DNA of 9,408 nucleotides, taken from contig JAQCIA010000057.1 in the NCBI GenBank assembly GCA_027620105.1, positions 1-9,408 of the forward strand. Reading direction: 5' to 3'. The notes beneath the pieces are model-generated. The model was not told where the DNA came from. It saw only the letters and a program-made list of their open reading frames with translations, and made no database searches. The DNA is from Verrucomicrobiota bacterium (GTDB lineage Bacteria > Verrucomicrobiota > Kiritimatiellia > UBA8416 > JAIOPI01). Of this stretch, positions 1-7,327 are shown piece by piece. Each line of letters starts with the position of its first letter. The first letter of the stretch is position 1. Both the position numbers and the translations under genes were made by a program.

Positions 1-81
1 CCCTACAGTCGGATAGTCGGCGGCAGGCCGGCTCTATCCAGACCACAACCTGTGGGGGGTGATGGAGTCAATTGAATATGC

Positions 82-101
82 ATTTAAGCGATTTAATCGC
101 T
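82..101. promoter_or_regulatory. Palindrome with overlapping tandem repeat upstream of the redoxin gene (candidate operator)
   Basis: Positions 87-101 form a perfect 15-bp dyad: AGCGATT, a central T, then AATCGCT. It overlaps a tandem 9-mer, ATTTAAGCG (82-90) followed by ATTTAATCG (91-99), with one mismatch. The block is an AT-rich island in GC-rich DNA and ends 11 bp before the ribosome binding site of the redoxin gene. A symmetric site at this distance fits a repressor or activator operator, or a short RNA hairpin in the 5' leader; no T-tract follows, so it is not an intrinsic terminator. I could not place a convincing -35/-10 pair around it. The rest of 1-120 holds no gene I can identify. 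Confidence 0.4.
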
Positions 102-112
102 CAAGAAGAACC

Positions 113-117
113 AGGAG
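113..117 (+). promoter_or_regulatory. Ribosome binding site deciding the redoxin start
   Basis: AGGAG at 113-117 lies 6 nt before the ATG at 124 but only 3 nt before the GTG at 121. Start codons GTG and ATG are adjacent in the same frame (GTGATG); the spacing favours ATG 124. Confidence 0.7.
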
Positions 118-123
118 AATGTG

Positions 124-726
124 ATGACACGAAAATCAAAATTCCGAATGGGGATTTGCCTGGTGGCGGGACTGATGGCCGGCGCCATGGTTGCGGAGGC
201 GCGTCCGGCGCCTGACTTTACGCTTACGGATTTGACAGGTAAGTCGCACACGTTGGCGGACTACAAGGGGAAGTTCGTGGTACTGGAGTGGACAAATCCA
301 GAGTGTCCCTTTGTGAAAAAACACTACGGCAGCAGCAACATGCCGAAGCTGCAGGCTTCCTACGCGGAGAAGGGGGTTGTGTGGCTTTCCATCAGCTCGT
401 CTGCGATGGGCAAGCAGGGCCACCACACGGTTGAGGAGTGGAGTCAGATTCAGACGGATCAGGGAGCCATACCTGCCGCGACGTTGCTCGATCCCGAGGG
501 CACGGTTGGTCACGCCTACGGTGCCAAAACCACACCGCACATGTTTGTGATCAATCCCGAAGGCGAAATTGTGTACGAAGGGGCAATTGACGACAAGCCC
601 ACGTGGAAGCCAGAGGATGTTGAAGGCGCGCAGAATTACGTGTCCGCAGCGCTGGATGCGGCGATGGCGGGAGAACCGGTTGCCGTTGCTTCCACCGCGT
701 CGTACGGCTGCTCCGTGAAGTATTGA
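124..726 (+). CDS. Exported redoxin / PRX-like thioredoxin-fold protein
   Basis: Protein of 200 residues from ATG 124. Residues 1-26 form a type I signal peptide: basic MTRKSKFR, a hydrophobic core, then A-E-A before Arg27, so the mature protein should act in the periplasm. The rest is a redoxin (AhpC/TSA-like) domain. It opens with APDFTLTDLTGK (29-40) and has an active-site-like WTNPECPFVKKHY with Cys61 in the peroxidatic position; there is no CxxC. A TTPHMFVINPEG strand carries the cis-proline typical of the thioredoxin fold, and the protein ends in YGCSVKY with Cys196. The single N-terminal Cys plus the C-terminal GCSVKY tail match the PRX_like1 group, whose physiological role is poorly defined. 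Cys61 and Cys196 could form a resolving pair (inference). The stop codon lies in the sequence TATTGA, which also offers a TTG start for the following FGE gene. Alternative roles are a thiol reductase or a metal-handling thioredoxin-fold protein. Confidence 0.85.
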   Translation: MTRKSKFRMGICLVAGLMAGAMVAEARPAPDFTLTDLTGKSHTLADYKGKFVVLEWTNPECPFVKKHYGSSNMPKLQASYAEKGVVWLSISSSAMGKQGHHTVEEWSQIQTDQGAIPAATLLDPEGTVGHAYGAKTTPHMFVINPEGEIVYEGAIDDKPTWKPEDVEGAQNYVSAALDAAMAGEPVAVASTASYGCSVKY

Positions 727-776
727 GCGGCGGCGCCGGCCTGGCAGCAAAACCGCGCGCTATCCCGGTGGTGTCC

Positions 777-1769
777 ATGCACGCAAACGCACCCAATGCG
801 ACGTCAGCCTGCTGCATGCCTGGTGGCGGGCATGCGGCGGGTGTGGTGTCCGCGCATCGCCCGTTTCAGCGGATCAGCGGTGGGGCCCCGCGCGACATGG
901 CTATGATCCCCGGCGGTTCCTTCCGCATGGGGACGGATTATGCGGAAGGATTCGCGATGGATGGTGAGGGCCCGATTCGCGACGTGCGGCTGACCCCGTT
1001 TCTCATCGACCGCCACGCGGTTCGCAATAAAGCGTTTCGCGAGTTCGTGCGGGCCACGAAATACCGCACGGAAGCGGAGGAGTTCGGTTGGTCATTCGTG
1101 TTTCACCTGCTGCTTCCGCCGTATCTGCGGCGTCAACTGGCGGGCCGTGGTGAAACGGTGCTGGGTGTCGAATGGTGGTTCCGCGTGGAGGGGGCTGACT
1201 GGCGGCATCCGCACGGGCCGCAATCCGATATCCGCAAGATTCCCGACCTGCCGGTGGTTCACGTGACGCACCGGGATGCAGAGGCCTATTGTGACTGGGC
1301 GAATACGCGACTGCCGACGGAGGCCGAATGGGAATGCGCGGCGCGGGGCGGGTTGGACCAGCAGACCTATGCCTGGGGTGAGACGCTGACACCCGATGGC
1401 CAGCACATGTGCAACATCTGGCAGGGAAAGTTTCCAGACAACAATACGGCGGACGATGGTTATGTGGGGCCTGCCCCGGTATATGCCTTTCCGCCGAACG
1501 GGTATGGGCTCTTCAACATGGCGGGTAACGTCTGGGAGTGGTGTCATGACTGGTGGAGCGCCGATTTTCATCGCTTGGGTCCCCGTGACAACCCGACCGG
1601 GTCGCCGGAGCCCACGGGCCGCCGTGTCATGAAGGGCGGTTCATACCTGTGTCACCATTCTTACTGCAACCGCTATCGCGTGGCGGCGCGGACATCGAAT
1701 ACGCCGGATTCTTCCATCGGCAATCTGGGCTTCCGCTGCGTGCGCGATCTTGGTGCCTCCGGCGACTGA
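777..1769 (+). CDS. Formylglycine-generating enzyme (SUMF1/FGE family)
   Basis: FGE oxidises a cysteine in nascent type I sulfatases to C-alpha-formylglycine, the catalytic aldehyde, using O2 and copper (family knowledge). Numbered from ATG 777 (330 aa), the FGE-sulfatase domain runs from about 42 to 324: PGGSFRMG (45-52), LPTEAEWE (179-186), GNVWEW (250-255), and a C-terminal GGSYLCHHSYCNRYR block. That block holds Cys292 and Cys297, spaced like the human active-site pair Cys336/Cys341, followed by NTPDSS and NLGFRC. Both catalytic cysteines are present, so this is a genuine FGE rather than a domain relative such as EgtB or NirV. A vicinal Cys-Cys lies at 12-13 in a low-complexity N-terminal tail, and no signal peptide is visible. 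Start choice is uncertain: a TTG at 723 overlaps the redoxin stop and would add 18 residues, while ATG 777 has a weak GGTGG 5 nt upstream. The substrate sulfatase is not in this window. Confidence 0.9.
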   Translation: MHANAPNATSACCMPGGGHAAGVVSAHRPFQRISGGAPRDMAMIPGGSFRMGTDYAEGFAMDGEGPIRDVRLTPFLIDRHAVRNKAFREFVRATKYRTEAEEFGWSFVFHLLLPPYLRRQLAGRGETVLGVEWWFRVEGADWRHPHGPQSDIRKIPDLPVVHVTHRDAEAYCDWANTRLPTEAEWECAARGGLDQQTYAWGETLTPDGQHMCNIWQGKFPDNNTADDGYVGPAPVYAFPPNGYGLFNMAGNVWEWCHDWWSADFHRLGPRDNPTGSPEPTGRRVMKGGSYLCHHSYCNRYRVAARTSNTPDSSIGNLGFRCVRDLGASGD

Positions 1770-1822
1770 GCGTTGTGCCAAAATGGCCGAGCGGGCAGGG
1801 ATGACGTTCCTCTTCTGTGCGG

Positions 1823-3214
1823 CTACCCCAGTTCGCGTCGATGCAAGATCCAGGCGGACAGGAGGGCCAGCACGCCGGCGTAAATCCCGAGCAGCAGCGC
1901 TGCGCTGGTCGAGGCCTGCGACCACGACACAAGAATGCCATCGGAGAGCATCGCAATTGGCGATTGGCTGATGGCGGGCGCCGCGATGCGTTCCAGAGCG
2001 CGGATCACCGGTTCACTCCACTGCTGCATGATGGAGGCGGCTGAGGCTCCCTGCGATGCGCGCAATTCCGCACCAATCCAGTCACTGGTGATGAAGTAGT
2101 GCCCGGTGAGGCTCAAGAGAACGACGGATGATGAAACGAATGCGGCCACAGGAAACGAGAAGCAAGTGCCGGCAGCCAAACCGAACGCGCACAACAAGCC
2201 GATGCGGCACCAGACCACAACCAACGACCGCATGAGGTTTCCCGCGAACCCTCCCTCCGTGATCAGGAGTTCAACTCCGTGGTCGATGTCAAAAATCACC
2301 GCTCCGCTCTGCGGACCCGGGGTGTTGATGTAGTCAACGCGCAGCGTCTGGCCGGGGCTTGCGTATTCCGGTGGAACGGTCAGGCGCGCCATGCCGTGGC
2401 TGTAGTTCGTCAGCAGAAAGGGCCAGGGCTGATCGGGCGTGGCCATACGGGTGAGGGTCCAGCGCCCGGAAAGCGGAGAGCTTTCGCCCGACAGGGATGA
2501 GATACGCACGCGCAGCGTCACCGGCGCGGCCGGCGGCATGTCGTTGGGAATGGCCAGCGACCAGGTGCGCGTTGCGCCGGGTTCCACGCAGGCCCACTCG
2601 GCGCGGAGCTGGCGGGCGATGAATTCCAGGGCCTTGAAGCGCGAAATTGTTTCCGCGTGCCAGCGGCCCTGAGCGGCCAGTTCCGACAGGCGTTGTTCCG
2701 CGTCTTCGGCGATGGTGTCGTTCCCTGGCAGGACGCGGCGCTGCCCGAGCAGCACTTGCGCGTTCACCGCGTGCAATTCGTCCTGGTCCGTGCCGGGGCG
2801 GTGCAAGTGCCACTGCAATAGTGCGTAGGTGCCAACACCGGTGATTGTGAGGAGGATGGCGCTCAGGGCGAGGAGTCCCAGCCATTTGCCGAGCCACAGT
2901 TCGAGGCGATAGACGGGCCGCACGGCGACGAGGCGGATGTGGCCCTGCTCGATATCTCGCGAAACGCCGGCGCAGGACGTCCACAGCATGGCAATGCTCA
3001 GCGCGAGTGCGGACAAGCCGAGGGCATAATCCAAGAGCACATGCACCCAGCCGGTCAGCGTGCCGTCGCCCACGATCACCAGCGGCAGTCCAAATGTCAC
3101 CAGCAACAGTAACGCGGCCATACAGAGCAGTAGCCGGGAGCGTGCCGCGGCGCGGAAGGCCAGCGCGGCGATGGCGTCGATACGCGCGGCCGAGTGGGCG
3201 AAGCGGTATGGCAT
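1823..3214 (-). CDS. ABC-2 type permease with large extracytoplasmic domain (permease B)
   Basis: Protein of 463 residues, last gene of the minus-strand cluster. Predicted membrane segments by eye: about 27-48, 58-82, 107-133, 328-350, 352-370 and 433-457. Between segments 2 and 3 is the cytoplasmic stretch SRDIEQGHIRLVAVRPVYR...LGKWLG (85-113), the pattern ABC-2 permeases use to contact the ATPase. Residues 134-325 form a polar domain predicted to be outside the membrane; its start is helical and charged (around 145-205) and the remainder looks beta-rich. It follows the ATPase gene by 11 nt with a strong AGGAG, so it should be the second membrane subunit of that exporter. The substrate is unknown. 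The gene converges on the FGE gene with 53 nt between stop codons and no evident terminator. Confidence 0.8.
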   Translation of the reverse strand: MPYRFAHSAARIDAIAALAFRAAARSRLLLCMAALLLLVTFGLPLVIVGDGTLTGWVHVLLDYALGLSALALSIAMLWTSCAGVSRDIEQGHIRLVAVRPVYRLELWLGKWLGLLALSAILLTITGVGTYALLQWHLHRPGTDQDELHAVNAQVLLGQRRVLPGNDTIAEDAEQRLSELAAQGRWHAETISRFKALEFIARQLRAEWACVEPGATRTWSLAIPNDMPPAAPVTLRVRISSLSGESSPLSGRWTLTRMATPDQPWPFLLTNYSHGMARLTVPPEYASPGQTLRVDYINTPGPQSGAVIFDIDHGVELLITEGGFAGNLMRSLVVVWCRIGLLCAFGLAAGTCFSFPVAAFVSSSVVLLSLTGHYFITSDWIGAELRASQGASAASIMQQWSEPVIRALERIAAPAISQSPIAMLSDGILVSWSQASTSAALLLGIYAGVLALLSAWILHRRELG

Positions 3215-3220
3215 GCAGGG

Positions 3221-3225
3221 CTCCT
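3221..3225 (-). promoter_or_regulatory. Ribosome binding site of permease B
   Basis: On the minus strand the ATPase stop TAG (3228-3226) is followed directly by AGGAG (3225-3221) and, 6 nt later, the ATG at 3214. This is the best Shine-Dalgarno sequence in the minus-strand cluster and fixes the start of permease B. Confidence 0.75.
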
Positions 3226-4152
3226 CTACGAGCGACGCAGAAACTCGGCCACGCGCCCGGTGTGGGCGGCCCCGGACAGGGATGCGGGCTGATCCGCGGC
3301 CTTGGTGATGACATCCAGAAAAAAGCGCTCCAGATCCATGGACGGATGATCCACGCGCGGCTCGATGCCCAGTCGTTCGCGCAGCAGGGCAAGCAGGTCG
3401 CGCATGGCGTCGGGACTCAATTCAGGGATGGAAAGGGAGATCGTGTCGGGGACGGTGAGGAGTTCCTGAACCGTGCCCTGCGCGCGCACCTTGCCATTGT
3501 AGAGGATGGCGAGTCGGTCGCAGACATCTTCCACATCGGCCAGCAGGTGTGAGGTGAGGAGCACCGTTGTGCCGCGTGCGGCCAGGGCGAGCATGATGTC
3601 TTTCACCTGTCGGCAGCCGATGGGGTCCAGGCCTGCGGTGGGTTCATCGAGGATCACGAGTTGCGGATCGTTGATGAGTGCTTGCGCGAGGCCGATCCGG
3701 CGCGCCATTCCTTTCGAAAATTCACCCACGGGGCGGTTCGCGGCGTGGGCGAGCCCGACCATTTCTAGCGACTGGTCGATGCGTGCGCGGCGCGTGGCGC
3801 GGTCGAGTGCAAAGAGGCGGGCGTAAAAGTCCAGGGTTTCGCGGGCGGGGAGGTAGCGGTAGAGGTGCGAGTCTTCGGGGAGGTAGCCGATGCGTTGCTT
3901 GACGGCCACGGCACGCGGCGACTCACCGAGGACGCGCACATCACCGGCGGAGGGGAAGAGCAGCCCCAGCAGGATTTTGATGGTCGTGCTTTTGCCGGAC
4001 CCATTGGGGCCGAGCAGTCCGAAGACCTTACCGCGCGGGATGGTCAGGTCGATGCCATTGACCGCACGTACGGTGGGGCGGCGCCAGAAGTCGCGGAAGA
4101 CTTTGACGAGCCCGCGAATTTCCACGGCGGCACTCTCGGTTGGTTCAGGCAT
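3226..4152 (-). CDS. ABC transporter ATP-binding protein (ABC-2 exporter type)
   Basis: Protein of 308 residues. ABC motifs occur in order: Walker A GPNGSGKST (48-56), a Q-loop region IGYLPED (88-94) carrying Glu in the usual Gln position as often seen in this subclass, a degenerate signature FSKGM (145-149), Walker B LVILDEP (165-171) with the catalytic Glu170, D-loop AGLDP (173-177), and H-loop Ser-His (201-202). All catalytic residues are intact. The C-terminal 90 residues beyond the ATPase core (about 225-308) are a variable extension ending in a basic tail. The gene sits between two dissimilar ABC-2 permease genes, 15 nt after one and 11 nt before the other, so it most likely powers a heterodimeric membrane channel. 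The class includes antibiotic, polysaccharide, lipid and protein/peptide exporters and gliding-motility components; nothing here chooses among them. Confidence 0.92.
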   Translation of the reverse strand: MPEPTESAAVEIRGLVKVFRDFWRRPTVRAVNGIDLTIPRGKVFGLLGPNGSGKSTTIKILLGLLFPSAGDVRVLGESPRAVAVKQRIGYLPEDSHLYRYLPARETLDFYARLFALDRATRRARIDQSLEMVGLAHAANRPVGEFSKGMARRIGLAQALINDPQLVILDEPTAGLDPIGCRQVKDIMLALAARGTTVLLTSHLLADVEDVCDRLAILYNGKVRAQGTVQELLTVPDTISLSIPELSPDAMRDLLALLRERLGIEPRVDHPSMDLERFFLDVITKAADQPASLSGAAHTGRVAEFLRRS

Positions 4153-4167
4153 GGGCGCGTTTCCCTT

Positions 4168-5148
4168 TCAGACGTCGGCGCGCGCAAAAGCACACGTGCC
4201 AAGGCACAAGATGGCGCCAATGTACGTGGCGGCGTAGATCATCACCTGTCCCACATACGACCAGGGGATCGTGCCGCCACCGGTCAGCGCATCCGACACC
4301 CAGAAATGCTGCCAGTTGGGGGCGATGCTGTAAAGCCATCCGGACAAGGGTGATGTCGGCGCCTGTCCGAACAGATACTCCCACAGCAAGCCCAGTATGA
4401 AAATCAGACCACAAAGCGCAAGGGTCGGGGCGGGGCGCAAGCGTGTCGAAAGGCTGACGGCCACGGCGGAGATCACGAGCAGGGCCGCTGTGATGAGAAC
4501 GCCGGCCGGAAGCACGCGCCAATCCACACGCAGGTCAAACGAGGCGCGAGCGCCTGTGCGGTCGTAGGCGCCGGAGGTCAATAGGACGAGCAACAGCGCG
4601 CAGATGATCAGTAAGAAGGCGGTCGACCCAAAGGACACCCGCCGCGTGTAGTTCAGCAGGCCGGCGACGGCGAGCCCCAGCAAGGGCGCCGCGAGCAGCC
4701 ACCAAGCGGTGCGCCAATCGATGAGTTCCTCGGCACCGGCGGCGGTGTGCGTGAGGCGTTCGGCCACGCGTTCGCTGAGCAGGGTTGCGAGCGCCGCGCC
4801 GAGCGAAAAGGCGAGAATCACCAGGGCGATGCCCGTGAATTTCGCCAGAAAGAACGTATGCCGCCCGACTGGTTTGCTGAGCACGACGGCGGCCGTGCCG
4901 CTGCGCACCTCCTGTGCGAGTGACGAGGCGGCGGCCTGTACGGCCGCCAGCAGTCCAAGCAGAAAGTGCAGCGCGAGGCCGGTTTCGCGGGCCATCTTGC
5001 CGTATTCGCCAAAGGTGTGCAGCAGTACCATCGGCGTGACGGCGGTAAACGTCACGCAGGCGGTAAAGAGCAGCACGAGGATGGGCTGTCGAATCGCTTC
5101 GACCGCCGTCAACCCGGTCAATGCGAAGAACGGTTGGATTGGGCGCAT
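4168..5148 (-). CDS. ABC-2 type permease (permease A)
   Basis: Protein of 326 residues, rich in hydrophobic segments at about 22-44, 56-78, 105-125, 147-166, 173-192, 214-233, 241-258 and 297-321. Between segments 2 and 3 is LAQEVRSGTAAVVLSKPVGRHTFFLAKF (77-104), the conserved ABC-2 pattern of Glu, Ser-Gly-Thr, a Pro and a Lys before the third helix, analogous to the same stretch in permease B. This marks it as a partner of the downstream ATPase. It starts 31 nt after the pnp stop codon. Its ribosome binding site is weak (GGCGGA, 6 nt before ATG) and partly covered by a GC hairpin. Read-through from pnp is the simplest route to expression, though a promoter inside pnp cannot be excluded by eye. 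Confidence 0.85.
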   Translation of the reverse strand: MRPIQPFFALTGLTAVEAIRQPILVLLFTACVTFTAVTPMVLLHTFGEYGKMARETGLALHFLLGLLAAVQAAASSLAQEVRSGTAAVVLSKPVGRHTFFLAKFTGIALVILAFSLGAALATLLSERVAERLTHTAAGAEELIDWRTAWWLLAAPLLGLAVAGLLNYTRRVSFGSTAFLLIICALLLVLLTSGAYDRTGARASFDLRVDWRVLPAGVLITAALLVISAVAVSLSTRLRPAPTLALCGLIFILGLLWEYLFGQAPTSPLSGWLYSIAPNWQHFWVSDALTGGGTIPWSYVGQVMIYAATYIGAILCLGTCAFARADV

Positions 5149-5157
5149 GATCGATCC

Positions 5158-5176
5158 GCCCCGTCGCCGTCGGGGC
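5158..5176 (-). other. GC hairpin between pnp and the ABC genes
   Basis: On the minus strand GCCCCG (5176-5171) pairs perfectly with CGGGGC (5163-5158) around a 7-nt loop. The hairpin begins 3 nt after the pnp stop codon and ends 9 nt before the ATG of permease A. No T-run follows, so it is not a standard intrinsic terminator. It could stabilise the pnp 3' end against exonucleases or mask the ribosome binding site of permease A (inference). Confidence 0.4.
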
Positions 5177-5179
5177 CCG

Positions 5180-7282
5180 CTACTGCTTTTTGGCGTCCAT
5201 TTCCTGCATCGCCGCGCGGCGGCTGAGTTTCACGCGGCCACGGTCATCAACGCCGATGCACTTCACCCACATCTGGTCGCCGATTTTGCAGACATCCTCG
5301 ACGCGATTCACGCGGAAGTCGGCCAGCTCGCTGATGTGCACGAGGCCGTCCTTGCCGGGCAGGATCTCGACAAACGCGCCGAATTCCTTCACGCCGGTGA
5401 CGGTGCCGTTGTAGACTTCGCCCTCTTTGGCTTCGGCGGTGACGAGTTCCACTTCCCGCACGGCCTGTTCCATGGTTGCCTTATCGGCGGCAAAAATGCT
5501 GACGGTGCCATCGTCTTCAATGTCGATCTGTGCGCCCGTGAGGTCCGTGATACGGCGGATGTTCTTGCCGCCCGGGCCGATGAGCATGCCGATGGTTTCC
5601 GGATCGATGCGCAGCACGTGAATGCGCGGTGCGAACTGCGAGAGTTCCGCACGCGGCGCGGGAATGACGGTCTGCATGAAATCGAGAATCTCCAGGCGTG
5701 ACTTGCGCGCTTGCGCAAATGCGCCTTCCACCAGAGCCCAGGGCAACCCGGGGATTTTCAAGTCGACCTGGAATCCGGTGATTCCGTCGCGGGTGCCGGA
5801 GACTTTGAAGTCCATGTCGCCGCAATGATCCTCGGCGCCGATGATGTCCGTCACGAGGACGGACTTTTCGGGGCTGGAGAAGAGGCCGACCGAGATGCCG
5901 GCCACGGGCTTGCGCAGGGGCACGCCCGCATCCAGCATCGCCAGGGTGCCGGCGCAGACGCTGGCCATGGAGGTGGATCCGTTTGAGCCCATGATGTCCG
6001 AGACGAGGCGGACGGTGTAGGGGTAGTCCGCCGGCACGACTTCCACCAGCGAGCGTTCGGCCAGGTTGCCGTGTCCGATTTCGCGGCGTCCCGTCGCACC
6101 CAGGCGGCCGACTTCGCCGACGCTGTAGGGCGGGAAGTTGTAGTGCAGCATGAACTTCTTTTCGGTTTCGCCGCCGGTGATGGCGTCGAGGCTCTGGCTA
6201 TCCGACTTGGTGCCCAGGGTGACGGTGCACAAGGCCTGAGTTTCCCCGCGGCTGAAGAGCGCGGAGCCGTGCGTCCGGGGCAACAGGCTGATCTGACCGT
6301 TCAGGGCGCGCAGTTCGGTGGGGCCCCGGCCATCGATACGGCGACCGTGTTTGAGCACGTTCGTGCGCACCACTTCGATTTCCAATTCGTCGAACATGGC
6401 GCGGAAGGCTTCGCCCGTCATATCGGGCTGCTGCGCGAGCAGCTTGGCTTTGAGCGCGTCGCGGGCGGCGGTCACGCGGTTCTGGCGCTCCAGTTTGCCT
6501 GGGATCGTGAGAATTTCCGCGAGTTCGGCGGCGGCCAGCGCGCGGCCCTGATCCAGCAGGCTATGGTCCAGCACCGGCATTTCGATCTTCTTCTCGGGGA
6601 GGCCGAGCAGGCGGCGCAGTTCGAGCTGGGCATCGATCAGCTTCACGCAGACCGCATGACCGAAGCGCATGGCGGCGAGCAGATCGGCTTCGCTGACTTC
6701 TTTTCCGCCGCCCTCGATCATGATGGGCAATTCGCGGGTGCTGCTGTAGACGAGATCCAGGTCGCTCTTGGCGCGCTCACTGTGGGTGGGGTTCAGGATC
6801 AGCTTGCCATCAACGCGGCCGACGCGAACGCCGGCGATCGGGCCGAGGAAGGGGATTTCGGAGACGGTGAGGGCCGCGCTCGAGGCGACAATGCTCAGCA
6901 TGTCCGAGTCGTTCTCGCCATCGGCGGAAAGCAACATGTTGTTGATCTGCACGTCGTTCCGGTAGCCCGCAGGGAAGAGGGGGCGAATGGGGCGATCCGT
7001 GACGCGACTGGTGAGGATTTCCTTTTCGCTGGGGCGAGCTTCGCGCTTGAAGAAACCGCCCGGGAAGCGACCGGCGGCATAATACTTTTCGCGGTACTCG
7101 ACCTGCAGGGGGAAGTAGTCGATGCCTTCGCGAGGCTTATCGGTGCAGGTAATGGCGGAGATGAGGATGGTGTCTCCGAGGCGAACGGTGACGGCTCCCG
7201 AAGCTTGCTGCGCGAGCAGGCCGGCCTCCAGGATGATGTCTTTCCCCTCGAAACTGACGGTCACGGACTTGGTGTTCTGCAT
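5180..7282 (-). CDS. pnp: Polyribonucleotide nucleotidyltransferase (PNPase)
   Basis: PNPase degrades RNA 3' to 5' by phosphorolysis and can add tails in reverse; it is a cytoplasmic homotrimer. The 700-residue protein is close to the E. coli length (711) and has every expected domain. The first RNase PH domain contains FFKREARPSEKE (about 78-89). A helical linker follows, then the catalytic second RNase PH domain with NGSTSMAS (434-441) for phosphate binding and EDHCGDMDFK, where Asp485, Asp491 and Lys493 match E. coli Asp486, Asp492 and Lys494. A KH domain carries GPGGKN (about 567-572) and an S1 domain spans about 620-690. The protein ends almost directly after S1. The ATG at 7282 has a modest GGGAAG 4 nt upstream. 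The gene follows rpsO by 108 nt, the usual bacterial arrangement, and that gap holds a long hairpin likely to control expression. Confidence 0.98.
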   Translation of the reverse strand: MQNTKSVTVSFEGKDIILEAGLLAQQASGAVTVRLGDTILISAITCTDKPREGIDYFPLQVEYREKYYAAGRFPGGFFKREARPSEKEILTSRVTDRPIRPLFPAGYRNDVQINNMLLSADGENDSDMLSIVASSAALTVSEIPFLGPIAGVRVGRVDGKLILNPTHSERAKSDLDLVYSSTRELPIMIEGGGKEVSEADLLAAMRFGHAVCVKLIDAQLELRRLLGLPEKKIEMPVLDHSLLDQGRALAAAELAEILTIPGKLERQNRVTAARDALKAKLLAQQPDMTGEAFRAMFDELEIEVVRTNVLKHGRRIDGRGPTELRALNGQISLLPRTHGSALFSRGETQALCTVTLGTKSDSQSLDAITGGETEKKFMLHYNFPPYSVGEVGRLGATGRREIGHGNLAERSLVEVVPADYPYTVRLVSDIMGSNGSTSMASVCAGTLAMLDAGVPLRKPVAGISVGLFSSPEKSVLVTDIIGAEDHCGDMDFKVSGTRDGITGFQVDLKIPGLPWALVEGAFAQARKSRLEILDFMQTVIPAPRAELSQFAPRIHVLRIDPETIGMLIGPGGKNIRRITDLTGAQIDIEDDGTVSIFAADKATMEQAVREVELVTAEAKEGEVYNGTVTGVKEFGAFVEILPGKDGLVHISELADFRVNRVEDVCKIGDQMWVKCIGVDDRGRVKLSRRAAMQEMDAKKQ

Positions 7283-7327
7283 GGTGCTTCCCGCTGCTTA
7301 ATGGAAGGAACGTTGGTGCTGGCGTGT

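Noticed and set aside
43..55. Small hairpin CCACA-ACC-TGTGG at the left edge
   Set aside because: Five bp with no T-run; it could be a relic of an upstream gene end, but nothing in the window supports a function.
1..75. C-terminal end of an upstream plus-strand gene
   Set aside because: Two frames stay open briefly (to stops at 60-62 and 73-75), but the short peptides show no recognisable family, so none can be called.
136..750. Open minus-strand frame opposite the redoxin gene
   Set aside because: Arg-rich antisense translation without family features; the plus strand has a ribosome binding site, signal peptide and redoxin motifs.
1770..1822. Possible bidirectional terminator between the convergent FGE and permease B genes
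   Set aside because: Only a 4-bp hairpin (GCCA/TGGC at 1777-1787) is present, with no T-tract in either direction.
1777..1840. tRNA-like stretch with ATGGCCGAGCGGGCAGG and a downstream GTTCGCGTC
   Set aside because: The second element lacks the invariant A of the T-loop, its flanks cannot form a T-stem, no acceptor stem closes it, and it runs into the 3' end of the permease B gene.
4709..5701. Long open plus-strand frame opposite permease A and pnp
   Set aside because: It spans two well-supported minus-strand genes and shows only low-complexity antisense translation.
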